35,460 nt of DNA from an uncultured Lachnospiraceae bacterium. GTDB lineage: Bacteria > Bacillota > Clostridia > Lachnospirales > Lachnospiraceae. The notes beneath the pieces are model-generated. The model was not told the origin of the DNA, did no database searches, and worked only from the letters and a program-made list of their open reading frames with translations. The stretch's first letter is position 1, and each line of letters begins with the position of its first letter. A program made the translations under genes and the position numbers. Location of the stretch: positions 1 through 35,460 of the forward strand of contig CACZXG010000013.1 in NCBI GenBank assembly GCA_902785055.1. Direction: 5' to 3'. Positions 23,442 through 31,281 of this stretch are shown here, in pieces.

Positions 23442-23990
23442 TCAGAGGGCTTGCCGGAAGAAAGCGGCGACGTCCTTTGCGGCGGGACTTGTATAGACTT
23501 TTTTGCTCGGCAGGTCAACGACGATGATCCGCCCCTGGGAGAATCCCCTCAGAGAGAAGAGATAGCTCTTGTCAAAACGGTACCTGCGTACTTTCCTTAT
23601 GAGTTCCGGACCGGGGGAGCGCTCCAGCACCAATACGGCGGTGAGAAATGTGCGCATGTGATCTTTGGGCGGGTACTTCTCATTGCCGCGGGAGAGCACG
23701 GGTTCCATATAATCGGAGATCAGACACCCGGCCTCATCGAAGAGTGCTTCGGGATCAGCGCTGGGATCTGCGCCGGGATCCGCGTTTTCAGGCAGGGTCA
23801 TGAACAGGACATGCTCTGACTCGCTGACCTTCCAGAGATTCGCCTTACGCGACAAGACATACTTCTCACTGGAGGCCTCGTACAACGCATATGCCGCGAA
23901 AGTCCTGCCATCTGCCGTGAAATTCCGTGTTATATTGTGAGTGAAAGTCATCCTGTCCAGGATTTTATCGAGATAGTCGCCCGAAGTCAT
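23442..23990 (-). CDS. DUF8052-like protein of unknown function
   Basis: The 182-aa soluble protein opens with TSGDYLDKILDRMTFTHNI, has a conserved-looking middle (EKYVLSRKANLW) and ends with RRYRFDKSYLFSLRGFSQGRIIVVDLPSKKVYTS. That order, x-F/Y-D-KSYxFxxxGxxxGRxIVVDLxxxKVYTN, is the one I know from a Firmicutes family listed as DUF8052. Its role is unknown. I used the ATG at 23990 behind GGAGGAG and not the longer frame from 24077. It is upstream of cstA on the same strand and divergent from the small gene at 24150. Confidence 0.7.
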   Translation of the reverse strand: MTSGDYLDKILDRMTFTHNITRNFTADGRTFAAYALYEASSEKYVLSRKANLWKVSESEHVLFMTLPENADPGADPSADPEALFDEAGCLISDYMEPVLSRGNEKYPPKDHMRTFLTAVLVLERSPGPELIRKVRRYRFDKSYLFSLRGFSQGRIIVVDLPSKKVYTSPAAKDVAAFFRQAL

Positions 23991-24149
23991 GTAAACTCCT
24001 CCGGCGGTTGCCGTGTTATTTAACAGGTAGTGGTGTATAATTATTAAAATTCTATAAACCGCTATAAAATGTAGCACTTTGCAGTGATGAAGTCAATGGA
24101 TTTTACTTAAACGTATTCGAATTCATTTCAGAAAGGTTATAGAAGAAAA

Positions 24150-24488
24150 ATGTTCAATAAACTGAACCCCCTGATCGCAGACGGCGGCGCAGAAAATGAT
24201 GTCTCCCTGAAGGAAGACTTCAAAAAGAGTGTCCGCGTTGAGAAGTTCCGGATTGGAGAGAAGGCGGTCTATGTTCCGGCCGGTTTTTCCTGGAAATATC
24301 TGCTCAAAAAGGACATAGTCAAGGTCATTAAGGGAAAATGGCTGATCCAGTCGGAAAACGGCGTCGCGCCCTGGGCGCAGGAGGCCCCGGCCATCAGGCT
24401 CCGGCACAGAAGCGGAGAGGAGATCCTGGAACTGGAAAAGGAAAAGAGCGCGCAGAAAGCGCTGGAACTTCTGGGTCACGGGGAATAG
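24150..24488 (+). CDS. Small hypothetical protein, PH-like
   Basis: The 112-aa protein has an acidic N-terminal part, then alternating strands (SVRVEKFRIGEKAVYVPAG, KKDIVKVIKGKWLIQSENG) and a last helix (EEILELEKEKSAQKALELL). The strand pattern with a closing helix suggests a PH-like fold, but no family is recognised. AGAAAGG lies some distance before the ATG. It is followed by a strong hairpin, then by the radical SAM gene 122 bases on, so it need not be part of that operon. Confidence 0.6.
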   Translation: MFNKLNPLIADGGAENDVSLKEDFKKSVRVEKFRIGEKAVYVPAGFSWKYLLKKDIVKVIKGKWLIQSENGVAPWAQEAPAIRLRHRSGEEILELEKEKSAQKALELLGHGE

Positions 24489-24502
24489 AGAAGGGGAGCA
24501 GT

Positions 24503-24533
24503 GGTCAGACCCCTGTTTTGGAGGGGTCTGACC
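24503..24533. repeat. Perfect 12-bp hairpin of REP type
   Basis: GGTCAGACCCCT (24503-24514) and AGGGGTCTGACC (24522-24533) form a perfect inverted repeat with a seven-base loop. No T tract follows on either strand, so it is not a standard terminator. GGGTCAGACCCC-like words are common as dispersed palindromes in many genomes; only one copy is seen here. Confidence 0.6.
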
Positions 24534-24610
24534 CCTAAAGCTGTGATATACTATATTTGTAGCTGCAAACGCGGCCCCGGCGCCGCTTCGCATCGACAAG
24601 GGAGGATACA

Positions 24611-26011
24611 ATGTCAAATACGATACCCCGGGCGTTTAAGAATACCAGGACGGTCCGCAAGATCAGGAATTACATGGATACCGAATTCAACGAAGTCCTG
24701 CACACAACGCTGAATCCGAACGGTCCCGGTGCCATCCGCATCCATCTGATCCCGCCCAAGAAGGAAGAGGACGCCTTCAATCCCAGCATCGCAATCATCA
24801 ATGGAACCGACATTCTGCCGGTGAACTTTGTCTGGGCAATGATGCTGGCGGAACTGATCAAGGAGACGAACCGCTTCGACGGAAAAGAGATCTCAGAAGT
24901 AGATATCTGGAAGATCCTGGCCCGCGCGACGGGCAATGTGCGAAAGATCCTGCCTTTCTTTTCCCGGAGCAGGATCAAGGGCGATATGGAGACGATCTAC
25001 ACGACGATCAAGCAGATCGCTTTCCGGGAGGAAGTGACTACGGACGTCCATTTCATGAGCATCGGCGATTACGCGCCTTTTATGAAGGCGCCGCACCGCA
25101 TGGACCTGATGGTCAGCGCGATGACAAAGAACGGCAAGTGGCACTGCAACCAGAAATGTGTGCACTGTTACGCGGCCGGGCAGACTCTTTCCGACGAGCC
25201 TGAGCTCCCGACTGAGTCGTGGAAAGAGATCCTGGATCGGTGCCGCAGCGCCGGGATTCCCCAGGTGACCTTTACGGGCGGCGAGCCCACCATGCGTGAG
25301 GATCTATTCGAGCTGGTCAAATACGCGCGTTGGTTCATCTCCAGGCTCAACACTAACGGAATTAAGCTCACTCCGGAGTACTGCAAAAAGCTTCGCGAGG
25401 CGGAACTCGACAGCGTCCAGGTCACCTTCTACAGCTGCGATCCGGAGATCCACAACCGGCTGGTCGGGGCTCATCACTACGAAGAAACTCTGGCAGGGAT
25501 CAAAAACGCGCTGGCGCAGGGCCTTTCCGTGAGTATCAACACGCCGCTGTGCACACTCAACCGAGATTATGAAAAGACGCTGGAATTCCTGCACGGACTG
25601 GGTGTCATTTACGTGACCTGTTCCGGTCTCATTACCACAGGAAGTGCCTTAGGAGCCGCTTCGGAAGCACTGCAGCTTAGCAGCGAGGAACTGGAGGCGA
25701 TCCTGCGCAGGTCAACTCAGTATTGTCACGAAAACGGTATGGAGATCGCCTTTACTTCTCCGGGCTGGCTTAACGAGGAGGTTTTCGAGGAACTCAATAT
25801 CCCTTCGCCTTCCTGCGGTGCCTGCCTGTCCAACATGGCCATTACACCCGGAGGAAATGTGGTGCCCTGCCAGAGCTGGCTCGACGATAAGCCGCTCGGA
25901 AATATGCTCGCCGATAAATGGGAAGATATCTGGAACAGCGGAGTCTGTGAGGCCCGCAGGGATTTCTCCGCCCAGCTGACCGGCGAATGCCCCCTTAGGA
26001 GGTACTGCTGA
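24611..26011 (+). CDS. Radical SAM/SPASM enzyme, likely peptide or protein modifier
   Basis: The 466-aa protein has an N-terminal domain of about 170 residues containing IINGTDILPVNFVWAMMLAE, which could be a small winged-helix recognition domain. The radical SAM barrel follows with C179, C183 and C186 (CNQKCVHC), FTGGEPTMRED at 221-231 and RLNTNG at 245-250. The C-terminal SPASM-type region has C402, C405, C420, C446, C460 and C466 to hold extra clusters; C466 is the last residue. Enzymes of this build form thioether or other bonds on Cys-rich peptides. GGGAGG precedes the ATG. Its TGA overlaps the next gene's ATG by one base (TGATG), tying it to the Cys-tailed membrane protein, its likely substrate. 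The exact chemistry is not deducible. Confidence 0.85.
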   Translation: MSNTIPRAFKNTRTVRKIRNYMDTEFNEVLHTTLNPNGPGAIRIHLIPPKKEEDAFNPSIAIINGTDILPVNFVWAMMLAELIKETNRFDGKEISEVDIWKILARATGNVRKILPFFSRSRIKGDMETIYTTIKQIAFREEVTTDVHFMSIGDYAPFMKAPHRMDLMVSAMTKNGKWHCNQKCVHCYAAGQTLSDEPELPTESWKEILDRCRSAGIPQVTFTGGEPTMREDLFELVKYARWFISRLNTNGIKLTPEYCKKLREAELDSVQVTFYSCDPEIHNRLVGAHHYEETLAGIKNALAQGLSVSINTPLCTLNRDYEKTLEFLHGLGVIYVTCSGLITTGSALGAASEALQLSSEELEAILRRSTQYCHENGMEIAFTSPGWLNEEVFEELNIPSPSCGACLSNMAITPGGNVVPCQSWLDDKPLGNMLADKWEDIWNSGVCEARRDFSAQLTGECPLRRYC

Positions 26012-27396
26012 TGAGACAGAATGCCAAAACATTGAATAGAGGGACTGCGCGGGGCACCGCTGCTGCGCGGAACATCGGCGTCACTGAACAGAAGACTGCG
26101 TCCTGGAGGAAATGCCTGGCGTTTCTTATGGCGGGCATGCTGGCTGTGTTTTGCCTGATCATGTCCGCGCCTCTGGCGATGACCGCTAAGGCTGCAGATG
26201 CTACCGACGAAATCGAGCATTTCCTGATCACGGTGGACGTGCAGGAGGACGCGAGCCTTCTGATGACCTACCACATAGACTGGAAGGTACTGGACGATGT
26301 GCAGTACGGGCCGCTGACCTGGGCGGACATCGGCGTTCCCAACAGGAACCACACCGACGTCAAGGCGCTCAGCGACAACATCGATCATATCGAGGACAAA
26401 GGAAATACGCTGGCTATATATTTTGACCAGAGTTATTACGCGGACGATGTGGCGAGCTTCGAGTTCTCCTTTGTCCAGGATCACATGTACCAGATCGACC
26501 GGTTTGCTGAGGGCGAGACGGCCTTTATCTACACGCCGGCCTGGTTTGACGGGATCGAGGTCAAGGACCTGACCATCCGCTGGAACGCGGACAAAGCCGG
26601 TGCATGGCAGCCGGAGTGCGTGCAGGACGGGGGATATCTGGTCTTCTCCGCGAGCCTGTCAGCAGGAGAGCGCTATTCCGTTACAGTGGCTTATCCCAAC
26701 GACGCGTTTGCTTTCTCGGTCGACCGTCAGGCCGATGGAGGCGGCTCCTCGGGCGGGGGAAGCTCGGGCTCGGATTTCACGATGGAAGACTTGCCTTACG
26801 CAATATTGGGACTGGTCTTCTTCCTCATGATCTTTGTAATGCCGATCATATTCTTCGTAAAATTCGTCCGCTGGATCGCCGGTGGACTGGGATTCGGGAG
26901 CGACAGTGATTCTCCCGAAATGGAGAAAAAGATCACCCGCACCAAGATCGTGTACTATGAGAACTGCCCCGGCTGCGGCGCGGGCCGCGTGGAGGGCAAA
27001 GACGAGTGCCCTTACTGCGGACACACCATGATCAAGAGCAAAGAGATCGTGGAAGAGAAGGATCTGGAGAAGCCTGAGAAATACACAAAGACCGGCACTT
27101 ACCGCTACGGGAATTCCCCGGACACCTTTATCCTCGTTAACGTGATCAATACGCCTGTGAGCAGACCTTCGTACAGGTCTTCGGGCGGACGCGGCTCGGG
27201 AACGAGAAGCGGATCCAGGCCCCGTTCCTCCTGCGCTTCTTCCTGCGCATCCTCCTGTGCTTCCAGCTGTGCCTGCGCTTCTTCCTGCGCATGCGCGTGC
27301 GCTTGCGCGTCTTCCGGAAGAGCAGGATGCTCGGTTAAGGAATTCTTCTCGGAGCAGATCCACAGGGGAAGAGTGAAAGTAGAGAGTAAAGAATGA
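26011..27396 (+). CDS. Membrane protein with zinc ribbon and 10-Cys Ser/Cys/Ala tail, probable radical SAM substrate
   Basis: The 461-aa protein has a hydrophobic signal (about 35-60), an extracytoplasmic beta domain (65-235) with ITVDVQEDASLLMTYHIDWK, resembling DUF2207-type domains, a Gly/Ser spacer, and a membrane helix (262-286). On the cytoplasmic side are a zinc ribbon (C319, C322, C333, C336) and a tail in which ten cysteines occur in 33 residues: C408, C412, C416, C420, C422, C426, C428, C430, C432 and C440. They stand in CASS and CA units, with a SSGRAGCS end. This low-complexity Cys tail is typical of a ribosomally made precursor for a radical SAM enzyme. GGAGG inside the upstream gene serves the overlapping ATG. 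The tail probably becomes cross-linked while the rest stays in the membrane; function unknown. Confidence 0.8.
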   Translation: MRQNAKTLNRGTARGTAAARNIGVTEQKTASWRKCLAFLMAGMLAVFCLIMSAPLAMTAKAADATDEIEHFLITVDVQEDASLLMTYHIDWKVLDDVQYGPLTWADIGVPNRNHTDVKALSDNIDHIEDKGNTLAIYFDQSYYADDVASFEFSFVQDHMYQIDRFAEGETAFIYTPAWFDGIEVKDLTIRWNADKAGAWQPECVQDGGYLVFSASLSAGERYSVTVAYPNDAFAFSVDRQADGGGSSGGGSSGSDFTMEDLPYAILGLVFFLMIFVMPIIFFVKFVRWIAGGLGFGSDSDSPEMEKKITRTKIVYYENCPGCGAGRVEGKDECPYCGHTMIKSKEIVEEKDLEKPEKYTKTGTYRYGNSPDTFILVNVINTPVSRPSYRSSGGRGSGTRSGSRPRSSCASSCASSCASSCACASSCACACACASSGRAGCSVKEFFSEQIHRGRVKVESKE

Positions 27397-27406
27397 GGAG
27401 GCAATC

Positions 27407-28330
27407 ATGAAGATCACAGTTATTGGACCCGGAGCAATGGGGCTTCTGTTCGGAGGGAAACTGGCCGCGTGCGCGGACGTATCGCTGGTCGGCAGCAACG
27501 CCGCGAATCTTGAGAAGATCAACAAAGAAGGCGTCACTATCAAGAGAGGTGACGACAGCGTGACAAGAATGGTTCCCGCTTATATGGCCGGCACCTGCAC
27601 GGAGCCGGTGGACGTGGTGATGATCTTCACCAAAGCATACCAGATCCGCGATGTTCTCACGCAAAATCGCGCTCTGATCGGGCCGGATACACTGCTCCTG
27701 ACACTTCAGAACGGCGCGGGTCACGACCGGGTGATGCGCGAATTTGCTGATTCGGCGCATGTGCTGGTCGGAACGACCAAACAGGGAAGCTCCAGGGAGA
27801 GCGGCTGCGTCATCATCAACAGCGGACTCGGAGAAACAGTATTCGGAGGAACCGCCGCGGAGGGCGAGCCTTCGCCTGATCCGGAGAGGCTTGAGGAACT
27901 GCGCAGCATTTTTGAAAAATCCGGGTTCCCCTGCGCTGTCAGCGACAACGTTCGCTTTGAAGTCTGGAACAAGCTTATGATCAACGCTTCGGCGAGTGTG
28001 CTTTCCGGCGTTCTTCAGGTGCCCCAGGGCTATGTGGAGTCCAATGCGCATGCCTGGTCGATCTGCCAGGACCTGATCCGGGAAATCTGCGCGGCAGCAG
28101 CCGGCGAGGGAGCTATCTTTGATCCGGAGGAACAGATCCTCCGCGTTCAGGATCACCTTAGAAAGGCTCCGGGCGGCTTCACAAGCATTTATTCAGATAT
28201 TAAGAACGGAAGGAAGACCGAGGCAGACTTCATCTGCGGCGCTGTTGTGCGGGCGGCTCAGGATCAGGGGCTGCGCGTGCCTGTGCAGGAGACGATCCTG
28301 CGGCTGGTGCATGCGATGGAGGAGAGGTAA
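27407..28330 (+). CDS. Ketopantoate reductase family protein (PanE/ApbA-like)
   Basis: The 307-aa product begins MKITVIGPGAMGLLFGGKLA, a Rossmann NADP-binding turn, then has VDVVMIFTKAYQ, LTLQNGAGHD and the C-terminal helical domain with RFEVWNKLMINA (the catalytic Lys region) and a SIYSDIKNGRKTEADFICG segment, where the Glu and Asp of PanE lie. PanE reduces 2-dehydropantoate to pantoate with NADPH for coenzyme A synthesis, but many paralogues act on other 2-oxo acids, so I give no symbol. GAGGAGG precedes the ATG, ten bases after the Cys-tail gene, so it lies in the radical SAM operon. Why a reductase is there is unclear; it may simply be read through. Confidence 0.85.
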   Translation: MKITVIGPGAMGLLFGGKLAACADVSLVGSNAANLEKINKEGVTIKRGDDSVTRMVPAYMAGTCTEPVDVVMIFTKAYQIRDVLTQNRALIGPDTLLLTLQNGAGHDRVMREFADSAHVLVGTTKQGSSRESGCVIINSGLGETVFGGTAAEGEPSPDPERLEELRSIFEKSGFPCAVSDNVRFEVWNKLMINASASVLSGVLQVPQGYVESNAHAWSICQDLIREICAAAAGEGAIFDPEEQILRVQDHLRKAPGGFTSIYSDIKNGRKTEADFICGAVVRAAQDQGLRVPVQETILRLVHAMEER

Positions 28331-28363
28331 GAGAGAGGGTTGCTGCGGGAAGCTGTAACTTTT

Positions 28364-28870
28364 CGGGGGTCCATCGGATTTTGATTTGTGCTTGGGTGGA
28401 TGGAGTGAGTTTTTGGGTGGTCCATCGGATTTGATGGATGATGAATGTGGATGTAGCCAATATTGGCGTTTTTGGCCTGTTGGTTCATCGGATTTGGCGA
28501 TATCCTAAAGTCGATGTAGCATTTGTGCAAGACAAGCTTTTTCGAGACAATCGGATTCAGTCGAAGCTGAAAAAGGATGTATGATTTGAGCAAGACAAGC
28601 TTTTCGAGACAATCGGATTCAGTCGAAGCTGAAAAAGGATGTATGATTTGTGCAAGACAAGCTTTTTCGAGACAATCGGATTCAGTCGAAGCCGAAAAAG
28701 GATGTATGATTTGTGCAAGACAAGCCTTTTTCATACCATCGGATAATGTTGAAACCGAAATCGGATGTAGAGCTTGTGCCCAACAAGCTTTACACACACC
28801 ATCGGATAAAGTCGAGACCGAAAATGGATGTAGGACAAGTGCCAAACAAGCTGACCAAACAGCCCGACAA
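28364..28870 (+). repeat. Tandem repeat array 2, 62-63-bp units
   Basis: The non-coding stretch between the ketopantoate-reductase-like gene and the trp promoter holds eight or so units that begin GGATG[T/G]A at about 28398, 28449, 28512, 28575, 28637, 28700, 28763 and 28826. Each has GTGCAAGACAAGCTTTTT in the centre and ATCGGAT about 40 bases in. Units at 28575, 28637 and 28700 are nearly identical. The layout and several words equal those of array 1 at 19.5-20.0 kb. Because 63 is a multiple of three, long spurious frames run through it on both strands. Confidence 0.88.
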
Positions 28871-28889
28871 TTATAATCATGAAATACAG

Positions 28890-28919
28890 TTGACAAATAA
28901 ACAGTATAGTGATTATATT
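28890..28919 (+). promoter_or_regulatory. Promoter of the trp operon
   Basis: A perfect TTGACA at 28890-28895 is followed after 18 bases by TATATT at 28914-28919 (or after 17 by TTATAT). It lies just after the repeat array and about 20-25 bases before the T-box leader begins, which is the right place for transcription start. Confidence 0.7.
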
Positions 28920-28929
28920 ATATAAAAAT

Positions 28930-29228
28930 GATATCGCTTTAAACCGATGAAGTGGAGATAAAGCAAAAAGAAGCCCTTACAGAGAGCCCGGATAGGTGAG
29001 AGCCGGACAGAACGCTGTTTTGCAAATGGACCACGGAGGGCGCATTCAAAGGCCGCTGAGGCTGAGTATTATGCGACGTGAAGGCATACGTCAGTTGCCG
29101 GGAATTTGATGGAATTCCGACGAGAGTGTGCAGCGTATGCTGTACGAACCAGGGTGGCACCGCGGATCAAAGTATGTATTGTTAGATTCGTCCCTGGCAG
29201 GATGTGATTGTCCTGCCAGGGATTTTTT
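28930..29228 (+). promoter_or_regulatory. T-box riboswitch, tRNA-Trp specific
   Basis: The leader carries the T-box sequence AGGGTGGCACCGCGG at 29151-29165, which pairs its bulge with the free acceptor end of uncharged tRNA. Stem I spans roughly 28948-29050. In its specifier loop the codon TGG at 29027-29029, followed by A, reads tryptophan. CCAGGG beside the T-box can pair with CCCTGG at 29192-29197 to form the antiterminator, in competition with the terminator below. When tRNA-Trp is uncharged, the trp genes should be read; when charged, transcription should stop. The leader is followed by about 108 bases, including a small GCCGAA/TTCGGC hairpin, before trpD. Confidence 0.95.
29192..29228 (+). 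terminator. T-box-controlled attenuator
   Basis: CCCTGGCAGGA (29192-29202) and TCCTGCCAGGG (29211-29221) form a perfect 11-bp stem with an 8-base loop, followed by ATTTTTT. Its 5' arm is shared with the antiterminator. Confidence 0.95.
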
Positions 29229-29336
29229 GTGCGACAGGCACGAGGCGCGCGGCGCCGAAGCGAGCTTTCGGCCATGCTCGTTGCAGCAGAAATCCTTGTG
29301 AGGGCAGAGCGACGCGATCAAAAAGGAGGAAAAGCA

Positions 29337-30365
29337 ATGATCAAAGAAGCCATTATCAAGATCGTGAACAAGGGTGACCTTACATTCGATGAAGCCAATA
29401 CCGTGATGAATGAGATCATGAGCGGGCAGACCACGCCGACGCAGAATGCGGCGTTTCTGGCGGCACTGTCGACGAAGAGCACCAAAGCCGAGACAATTGA
29501 TGAGATCACGGGCTGCGCGCTCGCTATGAGAAATCACGCGACTCCGGTGGCGCACGAGGGAATGGAAGTCCTCGAGATCGTTGGAACGGGCGGAGATAAT
29601 GCGCGCACTTTCAATATTTCGACTACTTCGGCAATGATCGCCGCGGCGGCAGGCATCAAGGTGGCAAAACATGGAAACCGTGCAGCCTCCTCCGACAGCG
29701 GCGCGGCTGACTGCCTTGAGGCGCTCGGCGTCAATATCCAGCAGTCCCCGGAGATGTGCAGGAAGCTTCTCGAAGAAGTCGGCGTCTGCTTTATGTTCGC
29801 CCAGAAATATCACACTTCCATGAAGTATGTCGGAGCGATCAGAAGGGAACTGGGATTCAGGACGGTGTTCAATATTTTGGGCCCGCTGACGAATCCCGCT
29901 AGGCCCGAGTTCTTCATGTTGGGCGTCTATGACGAATATCTGTGCGAGCCGGTCGCAAAGGTTCTGGCTTCCATGGGCGTGAAGCACGCGCTCGTAGTAT
30001 ACGGAAGAGACAAGATGGACGAGGTTTCGCCCAGCTGCGAGACGACGGTGTGCGAGCTGAGGGACGGCTTCTACAGAACGATCGTGATAAAGCCGGAAGA
30101 TTTTGGCCTGGTCAGAGGGACGAAAGATGAGATCGTCGGCGGAACGCCGGCTGAGAACGCGGCGCTGACAAGGGCGATCCTGAGCGGAGAGGTCACCGGC
30201 ACAAAGAAGAACGCGGTGCTCCTCAACGCGGGCTGCGCGATCTACGCGGCCGGCAAAGCATCAGACATTGCGGAAGGCGTCCGGATCGCGGAAGAGAAGA
30301 TCGCCAGCGGGGAAGCGCTCGCTGTGCTCGACAAGTTCATCCGCGTGTCGAACGAGGAGGCATAA
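29337..30365 (+). CDS. trpD: Anthranilate phosphoribosyltransferase
   Basis: The 342-aa enzyme joins anthranilate to PRPP, the second committed step of tryptophan synthesis. It shows [15 protein letters not shown] (PRPP loop), [33 protein letters not shown] and [10 protein letters not shown], all in the usual order, and is of normal length. The ATG at 29337 follows AAAGGAGG by six bases; the frame is open from 29208 but those codons belong to the leader. It is the first gene of the operon, directly after the T-box attenuator. trpE and trpG, which usually come before it in Clostridia, are not in this window and must lie elsewhere or be missing, in which case anthranilate would have to be supplied. 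Confidence 0.97.
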   Translation: MIKEAIIKIVNKGDLTFDEANTVMNEIMSGQTTPTQNAAFLAALSTKSTKAETIDEITGCALAMRNHATPVAHEGMEVLEIVGTGGDNARTFNISTTSAMIAAAAGIKVAKHGNRAASSDSGAADCLEALGVNIQQSPEMCRKLLEEVGVCFMFAQKYHTSMKYVGAIRRELGFRTVFNILGPLTNPARPEFFMLGVYDEYLCEPVAKVLASMGVKHALVVYGRDKMDEVSPSCETTVCELRDGFYRTIVIKPEDFGLVRGTKDEIVGGTPAENAALTRAILSGEVTGTKKNAVLLNAGCAIYAAGKASDIAEGVRIAEEKIASGEALAVLDKFIRVSNEEA

Positions 30366-31145
30366 ATGACGATCCTGGACACGCTGGCCGAACACGCGAG
30401 GGCCAGAACGGAACGGAATAAGGGGCGGGTATCTTTTGACAAGATGAAGAAGCAGGCGCTTTCCATGAATGCGGACACGGGCTATCCTTTTGAGAAGGCG
30501 CTGGGCGCGCTGGGCATTTCTTTTATCTGCGAGGTGAAGAAGGCCTCCCCGTCCAAGGGGCTGATCGCAGCGGAATTCCCGTACCTGTCGATTGCGCGGG
30601 AGTACGAGGCGGCGGGCGCCGCGGCCATTTCCTGCCTGACGGAGCCGGATTTCTTCCTGGGGAGCGACGAGTATCTGCGCGAGATCGCCGCTGCGGTGAA
30701 GATCCCCGTCCTGCGCAAAGACTTCACGGTGGATCCCTATATGATCTACGAGGCGAAAGTATTGGGCGCTTCGGCTGTTCTGCTCATCTGCGCGATCCTT
30801 TCGGACGAAGAGCTCCTCGAATATGGCAAAATAGCGCGCGCCCTCGGCCTCTCCGCCTTAGTGGAGGCGCACGACGAGAGGGAAGTGGAGCGGGCGCTGC
30901 GCGTAGAGCATGGCATAGTCGGCGTCAACAACAGAGATCTGAAGTCTTTCACCGTGGACTGCAATAATTCGGTGCGGCTCAGGAAACTGGTCCCTGACGA
31001 CAGACTCTTTGTCTCGGAGAGCGGGATCCGGACGGCGGAGGACATCGCGGTCCTGCGGCAGAACGGAACTGACGCGGTCCTCATCGGCGAGACGCTGATG
31101 AGGAACCCGGACAAGGCAGCGGCGCTGAGGGCGCTCAGAGGGTAA
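30366..31145 (+). CDS. trpC: Indole-3-glycerol phosphate synthase
   Basis: The 259-aa enzyme closes the indole ring from CdRP. Family motifs are FICEVKKASPSKG (catalytic Lys), AISCLTEPDFFLGS, VLRKDFTVDPYMIYEA, LVEAHDEREVERAL, VGVNNRDLKSF and FVSESGIRTAEDI. It starts at the base after the trpD stop (TAAATG), with GAGGAGG inside the end of trpD, so translation is coupled. Its own stop codon (31143-31145) overlaps the first base pairs of a repeat block that separates it from trpF. Confidence 0.97.
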   Translation: MTILDTLAEHARARTERNKGRVSFDKMKKQALSMNADTGYPFEKALGALGISFICEVKKASPSKGLIAAEFPYLSIAREYEAAGAAAISCLTEPDFFLGSDEYLREIAAAVKIPVLRKDFTVDPYMIYEAKVLGASAVLLICAILSDEELLEYGKIARALGLSALVEAHDEREVERALRVEHGIVGVNNRDLKSFTVDCNNSVRLRKLVPDDRLFVSESGIRTAEDIAVLRQNGTDAVLIGETLMRNPDKAAALRALRG

Positions 31146-31281
31146 AGGTACCCCAGAGGTCGGATGCGGCGCGCGCCGCAGCGGACGCAAAGGTACCCCA
31201 GAGATCAGATGAAGTAAAGGTACCCCAGAGGTCGGATGCGGTGTGCGGCGCAGCGGACGCAAAGGTACCCCAGAGGTGGAA
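31144..31281 (+). repeat. trpC-trpF junction repeats
   Basis: AAAGGTACCCCAGAG occurs at 31144, 31189, 31216 and 31261. Copies 1 and 3, and 2 and 4, are exactly 72 bases apart, so a 72-base block with two inner copies has been duplicated. The last copy gives AGAGGTGG, the ribosome site of trpF. The first and third copies are each followed by an ATG (31164 and about 31236) that opens a short frame of 17-18 codons; the second such frame runs into the start of trpF. Confidence 0.9.

Noticed and set aside
23991-24149. Divergent promoters between the DUF8052-like and PH-like genes
   Set aside because: Several TATAAT/TATAAA words exist on both strands, but none has a proper -35 partner, so no single choice can be defended.
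28364-28870. CRISPR array
   Set aside because: Whole units drift together; there are no constant repeats with unique spacers and no cas genes in the window.
28264-28896. A 210-codon minus-strand frame with repeated peptides of the kind CLAQIIHPFSASTESD
   Set aside because: The frame is open only because the 63-base repeat is a multiple of three; a plus-strand frame is open in the same place, there is no ribosome site, and it overlaps the trp promoter side and the end of a real gene.
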